A program made the position numbers and the translations under genes. DNA of 51,966 bases. Source: Bacteroidota bacterium. Lineage in GTDB: Bacteria; Bacteroidota; Bacteroidia; Flavobacteriales_F; PHOS-HE28. Under the pieces are notes generated by a model. That model did no database searches. It saw only the letters and a program-made list of their open reading frames with translations, and was not told where the DNA came from. Every line of letters starts with the position of its first letter. Within the stretch, counting starts at the first letter, position 1. Shown one piece after another: positions 43,933 to 51,966 of the stretch. Where the stretch lies: NCBI GenBank assembly GCA_018267155.1, contig JAFDZE010000080.1, positions 1 to 51,966 of the forward strand. Direction: 5' to 3'.

Positions 43933-43940
43933 CGAAAGTA
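43933..43940 (-). promoter_or_regulatory. -7 promoter box of the Ig-repeat T9SS gene
   Basis: Minus-strand TACTTTCG followed by CCGC, ending 28 nt before the ATG at 43904. Confidence 0.5.
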
Positions 43941-43977
43941 GGGCGACGGGCCGAGCCGATCGTCCAATTTTGCCCCG

Positions 43978-45957
43978 ATGCGCGGGCTCTTGTTCACAGT
44001 CGTCTGGTTCCTGGCCGTTGCCGGGGTGCGCGCCCAAGGCCCCCTCATCAACGAAGTGGTGCCCGGAGGCGGGGCACTTCCGGATTGGATCGAAGTGTAC
44101 AATCCAGGCCCCAAAGCCGTGGACCTTCAAGGCTTCACGCTGGTGAGCACCGGGCGTACGCATCGCATCACCGCACCGCTGACCATCGCCGCCAAGAGTT
44201 TCTCGGTGCTCTGGTGCGACCGCCAGCCGGACAGGGGGCCCGATCATCTGGATCTCAAACTGCCCCGGGAGGGAGGGAGTTTGCTGCTGATCGATCCCGA
44301 TCGCCGCACTGTGCGGGATTTCTACAGTTGGCGTTCGTTGCCTGCGGGGGTCTCCCTTGGCCGTTTGACTGACGGTGGTGCGGAGTGGGGCTTCTTCACT
44401 GCACCAACCCCGGGCGGATCCAACCAGCGCTCCCAGGGAGCAACTCGCTGGCTGCCGGCGCCGGAACCCGTCATCACGGATGGAGTACTCACCTGCGCTG
44501 CACCAGAAAACGGAACGATCCGATGGACCACGGACGGGCGCACTCCTGACACCCGCTCACCCGAGCTTGTCGGCACCCTGACGATCGCACCGCCCTGCGT
44601 GATCACCCTGCGTGCCTTCGGTGAGGATGCATTGCCGTCCGCACCGGTATCATTCACCTTCCCCTCGGAAGGCCATGGACCATTCGTGGCCATTGTCGTC
44701 GACCCCGACAGCTTGAATGATCCTCGGCGTGGTATCCTGGCTCCCGAACATGCCAACTATGCCCGAACAGGTATCGATTGGCGGCGCGATGCCCTGGTCG
44801 AGTGGCATACCAACGACAGCGTGCGCCATGAGGCGGTGCGCATCGCCGTGCATGGCAGCGGTACGCGCGGGCTGGCCAAGAAGAGTTTCAAGCTGTTCGG
44901 CGACGGGGAAATGATCCTGCGTGCGGACGCCTCCCCGCATGCGTTCCTCCGGCACCTCTTCATCGAATCGGTGGCCCGTGATGCCGAAGTGGACGTGCAG
45001 CCCGGTTCGCCAATGCCCCTCTGGCTCAATGGCGCGTACCACGGGCTCTACCGCGCCATGCCGGCCAAGAACAGCGACTGGCTGCGCAGCTTGAGCGGGG
45101 CGGAGGCCATTGACCTCATCGACGGGCCGGGCGCGCGTGCGTTGAAGGGGGATGACGACGGGCACGCGCGGTTGCTGAACCTGCTCGAACGCGGCGCCCC
45201 GCTGGAGGAACTGGATGGACTGATGGACGAGACGAGTCTGCTTGACCTGGCCTGTTTCGATCTCTGGACCGGACGTGCCGACCACGACCTGAACACGCGG
45301 TGCTGGCGGCCGCGCGAACGGGGCGGGCGCTGGCGCTGGATCCTGTTTGACGTGGATCTTTGGTCGCCGCCGGACGAGGGCACCGTGGAGCGCATGTGTT
45401 CGGCCATCGCCCCGGAATCGCCCTACCTGCCCTGGTTGCTGCGCCATGAGGAACTGGGACCGCACCTGTTGGCGCGCCTCTCGGCATGGATGGCCACGTC
45501 ATTGGCGCCGGACCGCGCCATCCGCCTGGCCGATTCGCTCTTCGCGGCGAACGCGGAGCCCATGCGGGCCGATCACATACGCTGGCGGGATGCAACGGGA
45601 ATACCATCCCCGAAGGAGAGTATCGCAGCACTTCGTGCGCACATCAGCGCACGCCCGGAGCACCTCATCGGCCAGTTGGAGCGATACACCCGGCACCGCG
45701 CCCGGGAGGTCACGGTGCGCGTTTCACCACCGGACGCCGGTGAGGTGCTGATCAGCACCCTGCCGCTCACCCGCGATGAACGCACGTTCACCGCATTCGC
45801 CGGGGCACCCGTGCAACTCACGGCCATCCCCGCACCGGGCAGGGTGTTCGCGGGGTGGAAAGGCATTGCTGCCACAAGCCCGATGATCCAGGTTGATCCC
45901 GCCAAGGTGAAGGGGATCCACGCGTTGTTCAGGCTCGCGACCGAGGAGATGCCATAA
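43978..45957 (+). CDS. Exported lamin-tail / CotH-kinase-like protein
   Basis: A 659-residue exported protein. After the signal peptide (ending near residue 20, G-V-R-A-Q) comes a lamin-tail domain (about 22-130: L-I-N-E-V-V-P-G-G-G, then D-W-I-E-V-Y-N-P-G). A chitobiase-C-like segment follows (about 170-225: G-T-I-R-W-T-T-D-G-R-T-P-D). Residues about 230-560 look like a divergent CotH kinase-type domain (V-A-I-H-G-S-G-T-R-G-L-A-K-K-S-F-K-L; W-I-L-F-D-V-D-L-W). CotH proteins are atypical protein kinases of spore coats and of many secreted proteins. No T9SS sorting domain is present at the C-terminus. CAATTTTG, a 7/8 -7 box, ends 5 nt before the ATG. Confidence 0.82.
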   Translation: MRGLLFTVVWFLAVAGVRAQGPLINEVVPGGGALPDWIEVYNPGPKAVDLQGFTLVSTGRTHRITAPLTIAAKSFSVLWCDRQPDRGPDHLDLKLPREGGSLLLIDPDRRTVRDFYSWRSLPAGVSLGRLTDGGAEWGFFTAPTPGGSNQRSQGATRWLPAPEPVITDGVLTCAAPENGTIRWTTDGRTPDTRSPELVGTLTIAPPCVITLRAFGEDALPSAPVSFTFPSEGHGPFVAIVVDPDSLNDPRRGILAPEHANYARTGIDWRRDALVEWHTNDSVRHEAVRIAVHGSGTRGLAKKSFKLFGDGEMILRADASPHAFLRHLFIESVARDAEVDVQPGSPMPLWLNGAYHGLYRAMPAKNSDWLRSLSGAEAIDLIDGPGARALKGDDDGHARLLNLLERGAPLEELDGLMDETSLLDLACFDLWTGRADHDLNTRCWRPRERGGRWRWILFDVDLWSPPDEGTVERMCSAIAPESPYLPWLLRHEELGPHLLARLSAWMATSLAPDRAIRLADSLFAANAEPMRADHIRWRDATGIPSPKESIAALRAHISARPEHLIGQLERYTRHRAREVTVRVSPPDAGEVLISTLPLTRDERTFTAFAGAPVQLTAIPAPGRVFAGWKGIAATSPMIQVDPAKVKGIHALFRLATEEMP

Positions 45958-45963
45958 CCCCGG

Positions 45964-46653
45964 TTACGCCGGGACCCCTTGCAGCAGCGACCGGAATAAT
46001 GCCTTACCGTCGGTATTGCCCAGGCGCTCATCGGCGGCCCGCTCCGGATGGGGCATCATGCCGAACACGTTGCGGCCCGCATTGCAAACACCCGCGATGT
46101 TCTCCACGCTGCCGTTGGGGTTGGCATCGTCGCGCAGGCGGCCTTCGGCATCGCAATAGCGGAACAGCACCTGGTCATTGTCGTTCAACGCCTTGATGGT
46201 GGCAGCGTCAGCGTAATAACGGCCTTCGCCATGCGCGATCGGGATGTTCAGCGGCCCATCGTTCACCGCGCTGGTAAGTGGCGTATTCCGCGTCTGTGCC
46301 CGGATGAAGACGTTGCGGCAGATGAACTGCTGGCCCTCGTTGTGCAATAACGCACCGGGCAGCAATCCGGCTTCGCAGAGCACCTGGAAGCCGTTGCACA
46401 CCCCGAGCACCAGACCTCCTTTCTGCGCGAAGGCACTTACTTCCCGCATGATGGGGGAGAACCGCGCAATGGCACCGCTCCGCAGGTAATCGCCGTAGCT
46501 GAAGCCCCCGGGTAGCACGATCATGTCGCAGCCCTTCAGGTCGTGCTCCTTGTGCCAGAGGCGTTCCACACGCTGGCCCATGCCGTGCTCCAGCACGTGC
46601 ACCATGTCCTCATCACAATTGCTGCCGGGGAAGACGACGACGCCGAATTTCAT
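45964..46653 (-). CDS. purQ: Phosphoribosylformylglycinamidine synthase, glutaminase subunit PurQ
   Basis: A 229-residue class I glutamine amidotransferase that supplies ammonia for the FGAM step of purine synthesis. The nucleophile Cys86 is in L-G-V-C-N-G-F-Q, and the His/Glu pair is in P-H-P-E-R-A near residue 202. It starts [14 protein letters not shown], a standard PurQ opening. As a separate short subunit it belongs to the PurS/PurQ/PurL system; neither partner is in this window, and the stand-alone location is somewhat unusual. The ATG at 46653 follows a TATTTTCG box by 20 bp; the long upstream open frame overlaps the desaturase gene. Confidence 0.95.
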   Translation of the reverse strand: MKFGVVVFPGSNCDEDMVHVLEHGMGQRVERLWHKEHDLKGCDMIVLPGGFSYGDYLRSGAIARFSPIMREVSAFAQKGGLVLGVCNGFQVLCEAGLLPGALLHNEGQQFICRNVFIRAQTRNTPLTSAVNDGPLNIPIAHGEGRYYADAATIKALNDNDQVLFRYCDAEGRLRDDANPNGSVENIAGVCNAGRNVFGMMPHPERAADERLGNTDGKALFRSLLQGVPA

Positions 46654-46673
46654 GCGAAGCGGTGTTGGGACCG

Positions 46674-46681
46674 CGAAAATA
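46674..46681 (-). promoter_or_regulatory. -7 promoter box of purQ
   Basis: Minus-strand TATTTTCG followed by C, ending 20 nt before the purQ ATG; the same octamer as upstream of tdk. No purine-riboswitch-like structure fits in so short a leader. Confidence 0.5.
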
Positions 46682-46840
46682 GGGCGACCTGGTCGCATGC
46701 ATCCCACCGGCCATGGTGTTTCCTTGGCCCACAACGTTCGTGGGTTTTCCTGTCCCGCTTGCGGAAATGGATGTTGACCAGGTAACGGAGCCGAGTGGAT
46801 GTCAGGCCCGACCTCATCGCGAAACCCGATATTGCGCCTC

Positions 46841-47917
46841 ATGACCATCCCACCTGTCATCACCGATCCGGTGTACGATCCGGCCACCCGGCACAGCGCC
46901 TTGGACCGCTTCTTCCTGCGCCTCATCCGCGATCCGCGCGATCTGCCCTTCGTGTACCTCGGGCTGCGCGTCTCGCTCCTGCTGATCCCCATGGCCGTGC
47001 TGCTGTACATGCCGTTTGTCACCGGTTGGATCTGGTGGGCCATCGCGCTGGTGTACCTCTGGATCAACAACATCACGCTCAAAGGCCCCTTCGGGCTCAT
47101 GCTCCACTGCACCACGCACCGGGCGTTCTTCAAGAAGGAGTACGGTCTGTTGAACCACTACTATCCGTGGGTGCTTGCCCCGCTGTTCGGACAGAGCCCC
47201 GAGACCTACCGCGCACACCACGTGGGCATGCACCATGTGGAGAACAACCTGGAGCCGGACGAGAGCAGTACCATGCCCTACCGACGCGATTCGGGGCGCG
47301 ATTTCCTCCGGTATTACTTCCGCTTCCTGTTCACCGGTATCTTCACACTGTCGTTCTACCTGTTCGGGCACAACAGGAAGAAACTGGCTTGGCAGGCCAT
47401 CCGGGGCGAGATCCTCTTCGTGGTCTTCTGCACAGTGATGTGCTTCGTGAACGCACCCGCCACCATCGTGGCCTTCATCATCCCCTTCCTCGCCTTCCGC
47501 TTGGTGGCCATGGCCGGCAACTGGACCCAGCACACCTTCATCGACCCGCAGGATCCGGGCAATCATTTCACCAACAGCATCACCTGCATCAATACGAAGT
47601 TCAATCACCGCTGTTGGAACGACGGCTACCACATCAGCCACCACATCGATCCCACCATGCACTGGACCGAGCACCCGAAGTTCTTCCTGGAGAACCTGGC
47701 CGAGTTCGGCAGGCAGAAGGCGGTCGTCTTCACGGGCCTGAATTACGTCGACGTGTTCACCCTGCTGCTTCGTGACAGGTACGATACGCTGGCCGACCAC
47801 TTCGTGGACGCCGGTGGGCACTTCACCGGCAGGAAAGATGAACTGATCGCCTTCCTGCGCAGCCGCACCGTCCCCATCCCCTTCACGCACGACGAAGAGC
47901 TGCCCACGGCGGCCTGA
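46841..47917 (+). CDS. Membrane fatty acid desaturase-family protein
   Basis: A 358-residue integral membrane di-iron enzyme of the fatty acid desaturase/hydroxylase superfamily. The histidine boxes that bind iron are visible: H-C-T-T-H-R near residue 88, H-H-V-G-M-H-H near 127, and H-I-S-H-H-I near 265. Hydrophobic helices lie at about 35-80, 160-180 and 190-225. It would introduce a double bond or hydroxyl into a lipid acyl chain or related substrate; position specificity is unknown. The ATG at 46841 was chosen; an in-frame ATG at 46799 would add 14 residues. It is divergent from purQ and converges with the beta-helix gene. Confidence 0.87.
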   Translation: MTIPPVITDPVYDPATRHSALDRFFLRLIRDPRDLPFVYLGLRVSLLLIPMAVLLYMPFVTGWIWWAIALVYLWINNITLKGPFGLMLHCTTHRAFFKKEYGLLNHYYPWVLAPLFGQSPETYRAHHVGMHHVENNLEPDESSTMPYRRDSGRDFLRYYFRFLFTGIFTLSFYLFGHNRKKLAWQAIRGEILFVVFCTVMCFVNAPATIVAFIIPFLAFRLVAMAGNWTQHTFIDPQDPGNHFTNSITCINTKFNHRCWNDGYHISHHIDPTMHWTEHPKFFLENLAEFGRQKAVVFTGLNYVDVFTLLLRDRYDTLADHFVDAGGHFTGRKDELIAFLRSRTVPIPFTHDEELPTAA

Positions 47918-47950
47918 TGCCCGTTCCGCCGGGCCTCGCCTTCGCTCCGC

Positions 47951-49546
47951 TCAGGGAACCACGAACCGGAACGCGTCCGTCTTGCCGGTGATGGCCAGAT
48001 ACATCCCCGGTGATAATGATACCTGGACCGTGTTCAGGGCTACGGGAATGGTGGCCACCTGTCCACCGTTCGCATCGATGATCCGCAGTACCCGCCCTGA
48101 CATGTCCTGTGTGCCCGTGTACCGCAGCGCCTGCTGTTGAACATCAAAGTACCAGGTGGCCGCAGGTGCCGGGCTCGGGGGAACACCGGTGCTGAGGTCC
48201 GATTCGTAACATCCCATGTCCACGGTACCCCCTTGGATGCGCACGTTCCCCGCCAGGTCCAGAAGCTGGTCCACCGGGACCAGGTCATTCGCGCCGGCGT
48301 TGATGCCGGGCGAGGCCGGAAGCAGGGTGTAATCGAACGAGGTGGCATCGAAATTGGTGCCCGATGCGAACGATGGCTGCGCGAACAACGGGTCCATATC
48401 GAGGATCCCCGTGCCATTCGGGTGCCCACCCGGAACGATCGAATTCGTGATCACCATGCCGGTGCTCACCTGTCGCCCGTCGTAGGCGGTGTTCCCTGCC
48501 AGGATGCTGTTCTCGATCCGGTGTTGAGTGCCGTAGACCCGGATGATCTCCTGTTGCACCGACGAGGCCAGGTTGAAGTTCTGCGCGATCGTGCAGTTGT
48601 TGATCGTCATCGCTTCGTCGGGGGCCGTGGTCTGCACCCTGAACACGTTGGAGGTGCTGCCGTTCACCGTGTTGCCGATGATGTACGTGTTGCTGAGCCG
48701 GGCCGCGTTGAACCCATCGAACTCCACGATGCTCAGTTCCGAGGTGTTGTTGGTGAACATGCACCGATCAATGAGCAGCGAATCGAAGTCGAGCCCGCCG
48801 AAGATGCATGCGCCCCGCCTGGCCGTGTTGTTGATGAACCGGCATCCACGTATCCCAAGGATCGAGTAGCCACCATTGTTGTTGCCGTTGTAGATGGCTC
48901 CCCCATCGCCGCCGGTTCCTGCGGAGTTGTTGTTGAACGTGCAATCCTCGAGGGTCACGACCGCTGCAGCGAGGTAGATGCCCCCGCCGTATGACCCGGA
49001 ATAGTTGTTGACGAACAGGCAATTGCGCACGTGCACGTTGCCGCCCAACGCGTTCTGCACGTTCAGCCCGCCACCGTTGTAACCGTTGCCCGCCGCGCTG
49101 TACCCGTTCATGATCCGGAAACCGTCGAGCACGATGTGCGTGTTGATGTTGTTCGCCGTGACCACCCGGTATGAATTGTCCGTGGTCGTTCCCGGCTCGC
49201 CGATGTCGCCGTTCAGCACAGTGATGTTCGCCTCGAGGTCACGCTCCTCAAGGAGGGTCTCCGTCCCGACGAAGCCGCCGTACAGATCCACGCCATTGCG
49301 CAACTGGAACGAACTGGTACGGCTGGTGCCCGTGGTGGGACGGTATTGCCCCGCAGCCACCCAGATCTCGTCCCCGGGGATCACCATGGACAGCGCTACC
49401 TGCAGGTCAGTGAAGGCGTTCGTCCAACTCAACCCGGTTGCGGAGCCGGTCGCGTTCGCATTCACGTGATAACGTGTTGCATATGCGCTGCTCGCAAGGG
49501 AGAACAAGGTCAAAAGCAAGCACGCGCGGACAAGAGCACTGGTCAT
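47951..49546 (-). CDS. T9SS-secreted right-handed beta-helix protein
   Basis: A 531-residue exported protein: signal peptide (L-V-R-A-C-L-L-L-T-L-F-S-L-A-S-S-A-Y-A), then a parallel beta-helix of pectate-lyase type (about 40-400). Its coils repeat N-C-L-F-V-N-N, D-C-T-F-N-N-N, G-C-R-F-I-N-N and R-C-M-F-T-N-N, with G-G-G-I-Y or G-G-A-I-Y turns. The opening Y-H-V-N-A-N-A-T-G-S-A-T-G-L-S-W-T-N-A-F and the closing D-M-G-C-Y-E-S match a widespread family of surface proteins with choice-of-anchor or T9SS tails. The last ~75 residues look like a T9SS sorting domain lacking the usual Y-P-N-P start, so that part is less certain. Polysaccharide binding or cleavage is possible but not shown. Confidence 0.83.
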   Translation of the reverse strand: MTSALVRACLLLTLFSLASSAYATRYHVNANATGSATGLSWTNAFTDLQVALSMVIPGDEIWVAAGQYRPTTGTSRTSSFQLRNGVDLYGGFVGTETLLEERDLEANITVLNGDIGEPGTTTDNSYRVVTANNINTHIVLDGFRIMNGYSAAGNGYNGGGLNVQNALGGNVHVRNCLFVNNYSGSYGGGIYLAAAVVTLEDCTFNNNSAGTGGDGGAIYNGNNNGGYSILGIRGCRFINNTARRGACIFGGLDFDSLLIDRCMFTNNTSELSIVEFDGFNAARLSNTYIIGNTVNGSTSNVFRVQTTAPDEAMTINNCTIAQNFNLASSVQQEIIRVYGTQHRIENSILAGNTAYDGRQVSTGMVITNSIVPGGHPNGTGILDMDPLFAQPSFASGTNFDATSFDYTLLPASPGINAGANDLVPVDQLLDLAGNVRIQGGTVDMGCYESDLSTGVPPSPAPAATWYFDVQQQALRYTGTQDMSGRVLRIIDANGGQVATIPVALNTVQVSLSPGMYLAITGKTDAFRFVVP

Positions 49547-49577
49547 GGCCGAATGAGGAGTTGGGCAAGAGTTGCCG

Positions 49578-49585
49578 CGAAAGTA
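49578..49585 (-). promoter_or_regulatory. -7 promoter box of the beta-helix gene
   Basis: Minus-strand TACTTTCG followed by C, ending 31 nt before the ATG at 49546. Confidence 0.5.
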
Positions 49586-49797
49586 CCGCGCACATCCATG
49601 GCGATCGGGCTGCGTGGTGCGTGATGCACGATGCGGAGACCTGAAAAGACGCGACCTTGGCGGTCGATCGGATGTGTACCGTACAGTTCCATGCGCCTGC
49701 TGGTCCGGCCGTTCGTCGCCCCGAACCGCCGGGCCTGTCCCAAGGGGATGCGCGTTCTGGTCCCGCATCAGTTGCACAAGAACGCAGCGGAGAACCG

Positions 49798-50583
49798 ATG
49801 GATAGTTCCGAGCGGTCATGGGCAAATTGGTCGGCGTTCCTGAAGGTCGCATACCGGGGGATCATGCTTCAAGTCCTGGTACTTCTGATGGCTTATCGTC
49901 CGGTGGCGGTTGTAGCACAGTCCGGTCACGAGCTCGGCCCCGGGCGCGAGTCGGCCGTTGTTGGCGCGGGCTTCGCCCTGCACGGGTTCAGCCTATGGCA
50001 CCACCAGCGGAACAAGGATCGGCCGCTGCCACCGCTCGACCTGGCCCGGGTTCCCGCCTTCGACCGGATCAGTACGACGCAGTGGAGCCTGCGGGCCCAC
50101 CGAACCAGCAACATCCTGTTCGGTGTTGTCGCCACCGCCGCTTTCACTACCGCCATCATCGCCCAACGCGATGATAGGCCAGAAGTACCGGCGGTATTGA
50201 TACTCGAGAGCGGTCTGCTCAGTTCCGGGTTGACCAATACGGCGAAGGAACTGGTCAGAAGACCGCGGCCGTACCTGTACAACCCGGCGGTACCGGCCAG
50301 CGTCCATCGAAAGGGCGAGGATGCGGTGAGTTTCTGGAGCGGCCACACGGCGAACATGGCGGCCATCACCTTCAGTACCGCAGCGATCGTGCAGCGCTCC
50401 GACGTTCCATCGGATGCGAAACTGGCCACATGGCTCGGTGCCGCTGCCGCCCCCGCGCTCATGGGCTATCTCCGCGTGCGTGCCGGACGTCATTTCCCAT
50501 CGGACGTGCTCGTGGGTTACCTGGTCGGTGCCGCGGTGGGACTCACGGTCCCCTATATCCATCAGCCCAGGACCGCACATTGA
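49798..50583 (+). CDS. PAP2-family phosphatase
   Basis: A 261-residue membrane or exported phosphatase. All three PAP2 motifs are present: K-E-L-V-R-R-P-R-P (KxxxxxxRP), F-W-S-G-H-T (a variant of PSGH with Trp before Ser), and R-A-G-R-H-F-P-S-D-V-L-V-G (the R...H...D triad). Such enzymes dephosphorylate lipid phosphates or undecaprenyl diphosphate, and some modify lipid A. Hydrophobic segments surround the motifs. The start may be the ATG at 49798, preceded by GGAG, or the ATG at 49864, which would begin directly at a signal-peptide-like stretch (M-L-Q-V-L-V-L-L-M). It converges with the DUF3817 gene across 140 bp that hold nothing recognised. Confidence 0.87.
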   Translation: MDSSERSWANWSAFLKVAYRGIMLQVLVLLMAYRPVAVVAQSGHELGPGRESAVVGAGFALHGFSLWHHQRNKDRPLPPLDLARVPAFDRISTTQWSLRAHRTSNILFGVVATAAFTTAIIAQRDDRPEVPAVLILESGLLSSGLTNTAKELVRRPRPYLYNPAVPASVHRKGEDAVSFWSGHTANMAAITFSTAAIVQRSDVPSDAKLATWLGAAAAPALMGYLRVRAGRHFPSDVLVGYLVGAAVGLTVPYIHQPRTAH

Positions 50584-50723
50584 CCCGGAAGGTGCGCACC
50601 ATGCGGGACGAAGCATACCTTGTACTGGTCGTACGGTATTGAACATCATGATGATGCGACTCCGGTACGGGAACGCGCGCCATCACCGCCGATCCGTGCC
50701 GGGAACCGGACATGAACCGGGGA

Positions 50724-51011
50724 TCAGCGCAGCCACTTCCGCTCCATCACGAAGGTGCCGAAAGGAAGCACCGAGGCCAGGCCCAAACCAACGATCCGCT
50801 CCACGTCCCATTTGAGCTTGGTGAAGAGCGGGGTGGCGGTGATCCAGTAGCCGATGAAGAGCACGCCGTGGGCCCAGCCCACCACCTTCACACCCAAGGG
50901 CCATTCGGCCAGGTATTTCAAGGGCATGGCAACAAGAAGCAGGACGAGGAAACTCCATCCTTCGGCTATGGCCCAGGTGCGGAAGCGGCGGATGATGGGA
51001 TCGGTGGACAT
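50724..51011 (-). CDS. DUF3817 domain small membrane protein
   Basis: A 95-residue membrane protein matching the DUF3817 pattern: R-T-W-A-I-A-E-G-W-S-F-L-V-L-L-L near residue 12, M-P-L-K-Y near 30, and V-G-W-A-H-G-V-L-F near 45, with three hydrophobic segments (about 18-36, 42-62 and 70-88). Function is not known. The ATG at 51011 was chosen because the conserved domain follows at once; an in-frame start at 51035 is possible. It stands divergent from the glycosyltransferase gene. Confidence 0.85.
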   Translation of the reverse strand: MSTDPIIRRFRTWAIAEGWSFLVLLLVAMPLKYLAEWPLGVKVVGWAHGVLFIGYWITATPLFTKLKWDVERIVGLGLASVLPFGTFVMERKWLR

Positions 51012-51108
51012 GGGGCACGAATGTACCCGGCACATCGAACGTGGTGCGCTTCAACCGGATGCGTCGTTACGGTCGCGCCCGAACTTCGCCGAGCCAACTC
51101 ACTGAGCG

Positions 51109-51966
51109 ATGCCGCGCGTTTCCATCCTGCTCCCTTTCCACAACGCGGCCACCACGCTCGATGCCGCAATCACCAGCATCGTTACGCAGACCTTCGGGGA
51201 ATGGGAGCTCCTGCTGATCGATAACGCGGGCACGGATATGGGTACGGCCATCGCGCACGACCGGGCAACACAGGATGCGCGTATCCGTGTGTTGCAGGAA
51301 CCAGTCGTTGGTATCGCTCACGCATTGAACACCGGTCTGCGCGAAGCGCGAGCCACGCTCATCGCCCGCATGGATGCCGACGATATCTCCCTTCCGGAGC
51401 GGCTGGAACGACAGGTCGCGTACCTGGATCAACATCCGGAGGTCGGTGTGTTGGGCACATGCGCACGCTTCGAGACCACCGTGAGGCTGAGCGAAGGCAT
51501 GGCCAGGTTCGTCCGGTGGCAGAACGCGATCATCACGTCCAGGGAACATTTCGTGAAACGATTCGTGGATGCGCCGCTTGCCCATCCCACTGTGATGTTC
51601 CGTAGCGAACTGGTGGATCGCCACGGTGGCTACGACGCCGGCCCCTTGCCCGAGGACCATGAATTGTGGTTGCGCTGGATGCACTACGGCGTGCGTTTCG
51701 CGAAGCTGCCGCAGGAGTTGCTGATCTGGCGGGATCATCCACAACGCCTGAGCCGATCGCACAGCAACTATGCGGTGGAAGCGTTCTTCTCCACGAAGGT
51801 GAAGTGGTTGGCCCTGTGGTTGGAGCGCATCCTGAACGGACGGCCTGTGATCGTTGCGGGAACCAGCGCGCTCTGTCGGGGTCGGGCCGCACAACTGTCC
51901 GCGCACGGGATCCCCATCCACGGGTACACCGATGTGAAGCGACATGTGGTTCCGGGATATCCCTTC
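51109..51966 (+). CDS. Family 2 glycosyltransferase (partial, runs off the window)
   Basis: 286 codons are present with no stop before the window end. The GT-A fold is clear: P-R-V-S-I-L-L-P-F-H-N-A at the start, S-I-V-T-Q-T-F near residue 24, A-R-M-D-A-D-D-I-S near 84 (metal-binding DxD), and L-P-E-D-H-E-L-W-L-R near 179. From about residue 245 a second nucleotide-binding-like segment starts (R-P-V-I-V-A-G-T-S-A-L-C-R-G-R), as in family 2 enzymes with an appended sugar-binding or Rossmann-like tail. Donor and acceptor are unknown; polysaccharide or glycolipid assembly is likely. GAACTTCG, a 7/8 -7 box, lies at 51081-51088, 20 bp before the ATG at 51109. Confidence 0.9.
   Translation, partial: MPRVSILLPFHNAATTLDAAITSIVTQTFGEWELLLIDNAGTDMGTAIAHDRATQDARIRVLQEPVVGIAHALNTGLREARATLIARMDADDISLPERLERQVAYLDQHPEVGVLGTCARFETTVRLSEGMARFVRWQNAIITSREHFVKRFVDAPLAHPTVMFRSELVDRHGGYDAGPLPEDHELWLRWMHYGVRFAKLPQELLIWRDHPQRLSRSHSNYAVEAFFSTKVKWLALWLERILNGRPVIVAGTSALCRGRAAQLSAHGIPIHGYTDVKRHVVPGYPF

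Noticed and set aside
47919..47934. GCCCG-N6-CGGGC hairpin between the desaturase and beta-helix genes as a terminator
   Set aside because: Only a 5-bp stem with no T-tract; stems this short are expected by chance in GC-rich DNA.
1..51966. tRNA, rRNA and CRISPR candidates in the intergenic regions
   Set aside because: No TTCRA-type T-loop with matching stems, no rRNA-like sequence and no regularly spaced direct repeats were seen when reading the gaps. A dedicated tRNA or CRISPR scan was not possible.

Overview
This is a chromosomal window from a high-GC member of the Bacteroidota, most likely a Flavobacteriales-like lineage. The evidence is seen directly: four secreted proteins carry type IX secretion (T9SS) C-terminal sorting domains; DAHP synthase is fused to chorismate mutase; MurF is fused to alanine racemase; and many genes are preceded by the Bacteroidota-type -7 promoter box TAnnTTTG or a TAnnTTCG variant. 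No rRNA, tRNA, CRISPR array, transposase or prophage structural gene was found. Coding density is high, and convergent neighbours often end within 10 bp of each other.

Layout. 0-3.1 kb: the C-terminal end of sigma-54 (rpoN), a PAP2-like membrane protein, a quinone-oxidoreductase-family enzyme and the DAHP synthase/chorismate mutase fusion. 3.2-6.1 kb: a large FG-GAP/ASPIC-UnbV secreted protein. 6.2-8.8 kb: a tight molybdenum-cofactor operon (ThiF/MoeB-like, moeA, mobA, moaD). 8.9-17.2 kb: a nucleoid-associated protein, an OmpA-type lipoprotein, a conserved hypothetical, a lone peptide-binding lipoprotein and a giant outer-membrane protein resembling part of SprA. 17.2-23.1 kb: the murF-alr fusion with tdk on the minus strand, divergent from a hypothetical gene, an M28 peptidase and rsmI. 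23.3-26.6 kb: a T9SS cargo protein and aminopeptidase P.

26.7-30.4 kb is the only clearly accessory region. It holds a class II Fic protein behind a perfect palindromic operator, a YCII-like small protein, a Bro-N/DinD-like protein with its own operator, a frameshifted MNT nucleotidyltransferase and an intact DUF1801 gene. The 5' end of the DUF1801 gene recurs three more times as short scars between these genes. There is also a decayed inverted-repeat element containing the CACAGAGG motif. This mosaic, with repeated gene-start scars marking module boundaries, is the most unusual structure in the window.

30.4-40.3 kb: a diheme cytochrome c, an aldehyde dehydrogenase, lpxD, uvrC, a histidine kinase with an internally duplicated sensor region, an outer-membrane barrel protein, a polyprenyl diphosphate synthase and a YwqK-like lipoprotein. 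40.4-52.0 kb: dnaG, a T9SS cargo gene divergent from a lamin-tail/CotH protein, purQ, a fatty acid desaturase, a T9SS beta-helix protein, a PAP2 phosphatase, a DUF3817 protein and a glycosyltransferase cut by the window edge.

All assignments rest on reading motifs by eye. No database search was run, and start codons were chosen by signal peptides, family length and -7 box position.
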